Shown: one piece after another, positions 7,104-9,074 of the stretch
Layout: each line of letters opens with the position of its first letter
Numbering within the stretch: the stretch's first letter is position 1
Origin: Acholeplasmatales bacterium
GTDB taxonomy: Bacteria > Bacillota_I > Bacilli_A > Acholeplasmatales > Anaeroplasmataceae
Direction of reading: 5' to 3'
Assembly: GCA_024681175.1 (NCBI GenBank)
Contig: JAILBI010000288.1
Coordinates: 1-9,074 of the forward strand
Length of the DNA stretch: 9,074 nucleotides
Program-made: the position numbers and the translations under genes
Notes under the pieces: model-generated
The model's database searches: none
Told to the model about the DNA's origin: nothing
What the model saw: only the letters and a program-made list of their open reading frames with translations

Positions 7104-7634
7104 ATGCATCCAATAAAACATTTTATTACAATTACTCGTCATCGTCATATGGTTTTGAAATATTGCTTTAAATCAGGACTATATAAACAAGGACTTTTAC
7201 ATGATTTATCTAAATATGGCTTTTGTGAATTTTGGCGTGGAGCTAAATATTATCAAGGCACTCGTTCACCAAATCATGGTGAAAGAATCAAAAAAGGCTA
7301 TAGTATTGCTTGGCTTCATCATAAAGGAAGAAATAAGCATCATCTAGAATATTGGGTTGATGTTAATCCAGAAACTAAATTATATGAACCTGTAAATGTA
7401 CCAGATAGATATATAGCTGAAAGCATGTGTGATAGAATAGCAGCTTCAAAAAATTATAATAGAAAATCATTTAAACCAATTATGGTTAAAGAATATTTTG
7501 AAAAAGAATCTAAAATGTTACCTATGACACAAAGAACAAAAGAGAAGATGGAATATCTTTTAAATTATTATGTAGATAATGGTGAAAAAGCATTATTTAA
7601 ATATATGAAAAAAAATATGCGTGGAAAAAATTAA
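7104..7634 (+). CDS. DUF5662 family protein, HD-like motifs
   Basis: A 176-residue cytoplasmic protein that I place in the DUF5662 family by its motif pattern. It has an N-terminal histidine-rich TRHRHMV (residues 11-17), an HDLSKYGFCEFW block (33-44) and a HHKGRNKHHLEYW block (72-84). The HD pair plus downstream histidines recalls metal-dependent HD-type phosphohydrolases, so several of these residues may form a metal site; that is inference, and no substrate is known. The C-terminal half is charged and helical, ending in a very basic tail (KYMKKNMRGKN). The ribosome site is weak (GGTGAG, 3 bases from the ATG), but the promoter is good. No terminator lies between this gene and the tRNA promoter. 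Confidence 0.75.
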   Translation: MHPIKHFITITRHRHMVLKYCFKSGLYKQGLLHDLSKYGFCEFWRGAKYYQGTRSPNHGERIKKGYSIAWLHHKGRNKHHLEYWVDVNPETKLYEPVNVPDRYIAESMCDRIAASKNYNRKSFKPIMVKEYFEKESKMLPMTQRTKEKMEYLLNYYVDNGEKALFKYMKKNMRGKN

Positions 7635-7641
7635 TTATCAC

Positions 7642-7670
7642 TTGAAATATTATATAGTTTTTGCTAAAAT
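7642..7670 (+). promoter_or_regulatory. Promoter of tRNA-Cys
   Basis: TTGAAA (7642-7647), a 17-bp spacer and TAAAAT (7665-7670) with a TGC extension. The tRNA begins 16 bases downstream of the -10 box, allowing a short 5' leader for RNase P to remove. Confidence 0.7.
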
Positions 7671-7685
7671 GTTTATTGTTAATGT

Positions 7686-7759
7686 GGCCCTGTAGCCAAG
7701 TGGTAAGGCACGGCACTGCAACTGCCTGATCGCTGGTTCAAATCCGGTCGGGGCCTCCA
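7686..7759 (+). tRNA. tRNA-Cys (GCA)
   Basis: A complete cloverleaf of 74 nt including the CCA end. The 7-bp acceptor stem pairs GGCCCTG with CGGGGCC, with one T-G wobble. The D arm is GCC/GGC, the anticodon loop CTGCAAC carries GCA at 7718-7720, and the T loop is TTCAAAT. The discriminator base is T, as required for cysteine identity. The outermost anticodon-stem pair is a C-T mismatch and the T stem has two G-T wobbles, but the fold remains sound. It is a single tRNA gene with its own promoter and terminator. Confidence 0.96.
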
Positions 7760-7772
7760 TTAAAGAAGAGTA

Positions 7773-7804
7773 GGTTTGATACAACATTGTATCAAGCCTT
7801 TTTT
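7773..7804 (+). terminator. Intrinsic terminator of tRNA-Cys
   Basis: A 10-bp stem (7773-7782 with 7789-7798, one G-T pair), a 6-nt loop and a run of six T, 13 bases after the tRNA. Confidence 0.92.
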
Positions 7805-7865
7805 CTTTATATAAACGTAAAAACCGCATAACTAAGTCATTTATTTAAAATATAAGAAGAAATAT

Positions 7866-7909
7866 AGCATCAATTTAGAATCGAATGAGCTCTATTTTGG
7901 TGCTTTTTT
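7866..7909. terminator. Terminator-like hairpin in the gap between tRNA-Cys and the HTH gene
   Basis: AGCATCAA (7866-7873) pairs with TTGGTGCT (7897-7904, one T-G wobble). A TT/TT internal loop and a further TAGA/TCTA stem follow, then a six-T run on the + side. No active gene feeds it on the + strand, since the tRNA is already terminated. On the - strand it lies immediately after the stop of a short open frame. The gap 7760-8067 otherwise holds only the tRNA terminator, that short frame and the upstream signals of the HTH gene. Confidence 0.5.
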
Positions 7910-8024
7910 AAATTATTAATGATTTGTAATCGTACATTTTTAATGTTAACTCTTGCATTTTCGTGGTAAATTGAAAAACACCTTTTATTATATATTTTTC
8001 ATAGCAACAGCTTGTTGCGTGATT
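7908..8024 (-). pseudogene. Possible 3' remnant of a lost gene
   Basis: A 38-codon open frame on the - strand ends in TAA directly against the terminator-like hairpin. Its last residues read FTTKMQELTLKMYDYKSLII. It has no ribosome site or credible start; the internal ATG (7956-7958) would give only 16 residues. The arrangement, a reading-frame tail followed by a hairpin, looks like the 3' end of a deleted gene, perhaps a mobile element. I cannot assign a family, and chance remains possible in such A+T-rich DNA. Confidence 0.2.
8004..8018. promoter_or_regulatory. Inverted repeat upstream of the HTH gene, possible operator
   Basis: GCAACA-GCT-TGTTGC is a perfect 6-bp dyad with a 3-base centre, about 24 bp before the -10 box of the HTH gene. 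Its position near the -35 region fits autoregulation by the encoded repressor. This is inference from position only. Confidence 0.4.
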
Positions 8025-8041
8025 TTATTCTTTTAATATTA

Positions 8042-8047
8042 TATAAT
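8042..8047 (+). promoter_or_regulatory. -10 box of the HTH gene
   Basis: A perfect TATAAT 20 bases before the ATG, with no good -35 box at normal spacing (TTGCGT at 8016-8021 is 20 bp away). It is either a weak or an activator-dependent promoter. Confidence 0.45.
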
Positions 8048-8067
8048 GATGCTAGAGGTGAGAAACG

Positions 8068-8823
8068 ATGAAAACAAAAGATGTATTATTGGAATTAAGA
8101 AATAAACATGGTTTATCTCAAGATGAACTTGCGAAAAAAGTGTTTGTAACTAGACAAGCAGTTTCACGTTGGGAAACAGGGGAAACTATACCAAATACTG
8201 AAACTTTAAAATTATTATCTAATATATTTAATGTTTCAATTAACACACTTTTAGGATCCCCTAGAGAACTAATTTGTCAATGCTGCGGTATGCCACTTAC
8301 TGATGAATTAATTGGTCATAATAGTAATGGAACACTAAATGAGGATTATTGCAAATGGTGTTATGCTGATGGAACATTCACTTATCATGATATGGATTCA
8401 CTTATAGATGTTTGCGTTCCACATATGGTTAAGTCTGGTTTTAACGAAGAACAGGCTCGTTCTTATATGAAAAATATGCTACCAAATTTAAAATATTGGA
8501 AAAATCATGATTATTTAAGCGATGGTGGCAAATTTGAAGCTTTTAAGAAAGATCTTATAGAAGAAATAAATGATTTACATATTAAAGGAATGCCAAAAGT
8601 TGAAAGCTTAAATGCATTAATAGGTTCTTATGTGAATTTAGAATATCCACTTCCAAGTGGAATTAAAGCAAAATTTTTAAATGATCAAATAACATATTTA
8701 GGAACACAACTTGAAAGTGATGAATTTTGTTATGGTGTAGTTGCCAATGCTGATTATATCTTAGTATGTACATACGAAGAAGAATGTAAAAATCCTAATT
8801 TGTTACTATTTAAAAAGAGATAA
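8068..8823 (+). CDS. Cro/CI-type HTH regulator with zinc ribbon domain
   Basis: Probable DNA-binding transcription regulator of 251 residues in three parts. Residues about 5-62 are an XRE-type helix-turn-helix (LSQDELAKKVFVTRQAVSRWETGETIPN, 16-43). Residues about 69-145 form the putative zinc ribbon domain with CQCCGMPL, NEDYCKWCYADGTFTYHDM and the following VPHMVKSG..EEQAR..LPNLKYW pattern; the metal ligands are likely C70, C73, C95 and C98. Residues about 175-251 are a separate beta-rich domain (YVNLEYPLPSGIKAKFL..YLG, then YGVVANADYILVCTY) that I cannot name. A GAGGTG site lies 7 bases before the ATG. A dyad near the promoter suggests autoregulation. It forms a single-gene unit closed by a terminator. 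The signal could be metal or redox state acting through the Cys cluster (inference). Confidence 0.85.
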   Translation: MKTKDVLLELRNKHGLSQDELAKKVFVTRQAVSRWETGETIPNTETLKLLSNIFNVSINTLLGSPRELICQCCGMPLTDELIGHNSNGTLNEDYCKWCYADGTFTYHDMDSLIDVCVPHMVKSGFNEEQARSYMKNMLPNLKYWKNHDYLSDGGKFEAFKKDLIEEINDLHIKGMPKVESLNALIGSYVNLEYPLPSGIKAKFLNDQITYLGTQLESDEFCYGVVANADYILVCTYEEECKNPNLLLFKKR

Positions 8824-8824
8824 G

Positions 8825-8842
8825 AATTATTTTGAAATAATT
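8825..8842. repeat. Short inverted repeat after the HTH gene
   Basis: A perfect 8-bp dyad, AATTATTT-TG-AAATAATT, starts two bases after the HTH stop. It lacks a GC core and a T tail, so it is not a terminator by itself. It may be a weak RNA fold or an operator-like palindrome, or simply an A+T-rich coincidence. Confidence 0.35.
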
Positions 8843-8869
8843 AGCTAGTTCCAAGTTATTAGAACTTAG

Positions 8870-8897
8870 AGGATTGATTTTGAATCAATCCTTTTTT
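8870..8897 (+). terminator. Intrinsic terminator of the HTH gene
   Basis: A 10-bp perfect stem (8870-8879 with 8883-8892), a 3-nt loop and a run of six T, about 45 bases after the stop. Confidence 0.9.
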
Positions 8898-8942
8898 GCT
8901 TATTAAAAATAATTCACAAATTCCCTTATTTATGCACTTAAT

Positions 8943-8971
8943 TAGACACTTTGCTATTAAAGTGTTATAAT
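8943..8971 (+). promoter_or_regulatory. Promoter of the last gene
   Basis: TAGACA (8943-8948, five of six matches to TTGACA), a 17-bp spacer and TATAAT (8966-8971) with a TGT extension. This is among the strongest promoters in the window. Confidence 0.78.
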
Positions 8972-8983
8972 AACAAGTGGAAA

Positions 8984-9002
8984 GGTTGAGTAACACTCAA
9001 TC
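8984..9002 (+). promoter_or_regulatory. Leader hairpin next to the ribosome site of the last gene
   Basis: GGTTGAGT pairs with ACTCAATC across a 3-nt AAC loop (8 bp, one G-T). It ends at the base before the GGAAGGGAG ribosome site. There is no T tail, so it is not a terminator. It may stabilise the mRNA or control access to the ribosome site. I do not recognise a known riboswitch class. Confidence 0.45.
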
Positions 9003-9017
9003 GGAAGGGAGATTATT

Positions 9018-9074
9018 ATGAGGGTAATTAATTTTTCCAAGAAAATGTGCTTAAGACTGATATTAGCATTAGTT
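9018..9074 (+). CDS. Start of a probable secreted or membrane protein (3' partial)
   Basis: Only 19 codons are in the window, reading MRVINFSKKMCLRLILALV. A strong AAGGGAG ribosome site (9005-9011) lies 6 bases before the ATG and a good promoter precedes it, so the start is credible. Basic residues (R2, K8, K9, R13) followed by a hydrophobic run (LILALV) look like the n- and h-regions of a signal peptide or a first membrane helix. No cleavage site or lipobox is visible yet, and the product cannot be named. Confidence 0.7.
   Translation, partial: MRVINFSKKMCLRLILALV

Noticed and set aside
8984..9011. Known riboswitch (c-di-GMP, preQ1, guanidine or fluoride type) in the last leader
   Set aside because: The leader is only about 40 bases with one simple hairpin, and none of the conserved core motifs of these classes is present.
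1..9074. Mycoplasma-type genetic code (TGA = Trp)
   Set aside because: Proteins are full length with standard decoding, all visible Trp codons are TGG, and no gene needs TGA readthrough.
1..9074. CRISPR array, insertion sequence, prophage or toxin-antitoxin/defence genes
   Set aside because: No regularly spaced direct repeats, intact transposase or integrase, or recognisable defence domain on either strand. The HTH regulator stands alone and is not paired with a toxin.

Overview
The window is strongly A+T-rich, with a dense gene layout, short intergenic gaps, sigma-A type promoters and intrinsic terminators. This points to a low-GC Firmicutes/Bacilli lineage, something like the Erysipelotrichia or Acholeplasma-type relatives of the mollicutes. 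Every Trp codon in the called proteins is TGG and every stop is TAA or TAG. That fits the standard bacterial code rather than the TGA=Trp code of mycoplasmas, although TGA is not used as a stop even once here. No phage, insertion sequence, CRISPR array or defence island is visible; most of the window is conserved housekeeping DNA.

Left part, all on the + strand (1-3242). The window opens inside a GGDEF protein whose 5' end is missing; its frame stays open to the left edge, so the internal ATG at 117 is not its start. A strong terminator closes it. Next comes a two-gene ribosome unit, a YceD/DUF177 protein and ribosomal protein L32 (rpmF), with its own consensus promoter and terminator. Then rsmH, the 16S rRNA m4C1402 methyltransferase, stands outside any visible division/cell-wall cluster. 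It is followed by a small three-helix membrane protein, and a long bidirectional hairpin closes the block.

Middle part, - strand (3244-6967). A ClpB disaggregase without the N-terminal substrate domain is preceded by a near-consensus CIRCE operator that overlaps its promoter, which implies heat-shock control by HrcA. Upstream of it is a separately transcribed DUF1846 protein with its own promoter and terminator.

Right part, + strand (7059-9074). A DUF5662 protein with HD-like motifs is divergently transcribed from the DUF1846 gene. It is followed by tRNA-Cys(GCA) with an encoded CCA and a clean terminator. A gap of about 300 bases follows, holding a second terminator-like hairpin and a possible gene relic. 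Then comes a three-part regulator (Cro/CI HTH, zinc ribbon, C-terminal domain). The last gene is only begun: 19 codons resembling a signal peptide, behind a good promoter and a leader hairpin.

I found no clearly new multi-gene system. The most informative points are the CIRCE-controlled short ClpB, the C-terminal GAF-like region on the GGDEF protein, the YceD homologue lacking its Cys motif, the repeated TGATATAAT promoter core, and the relic-containing gap before the HTH regulator.
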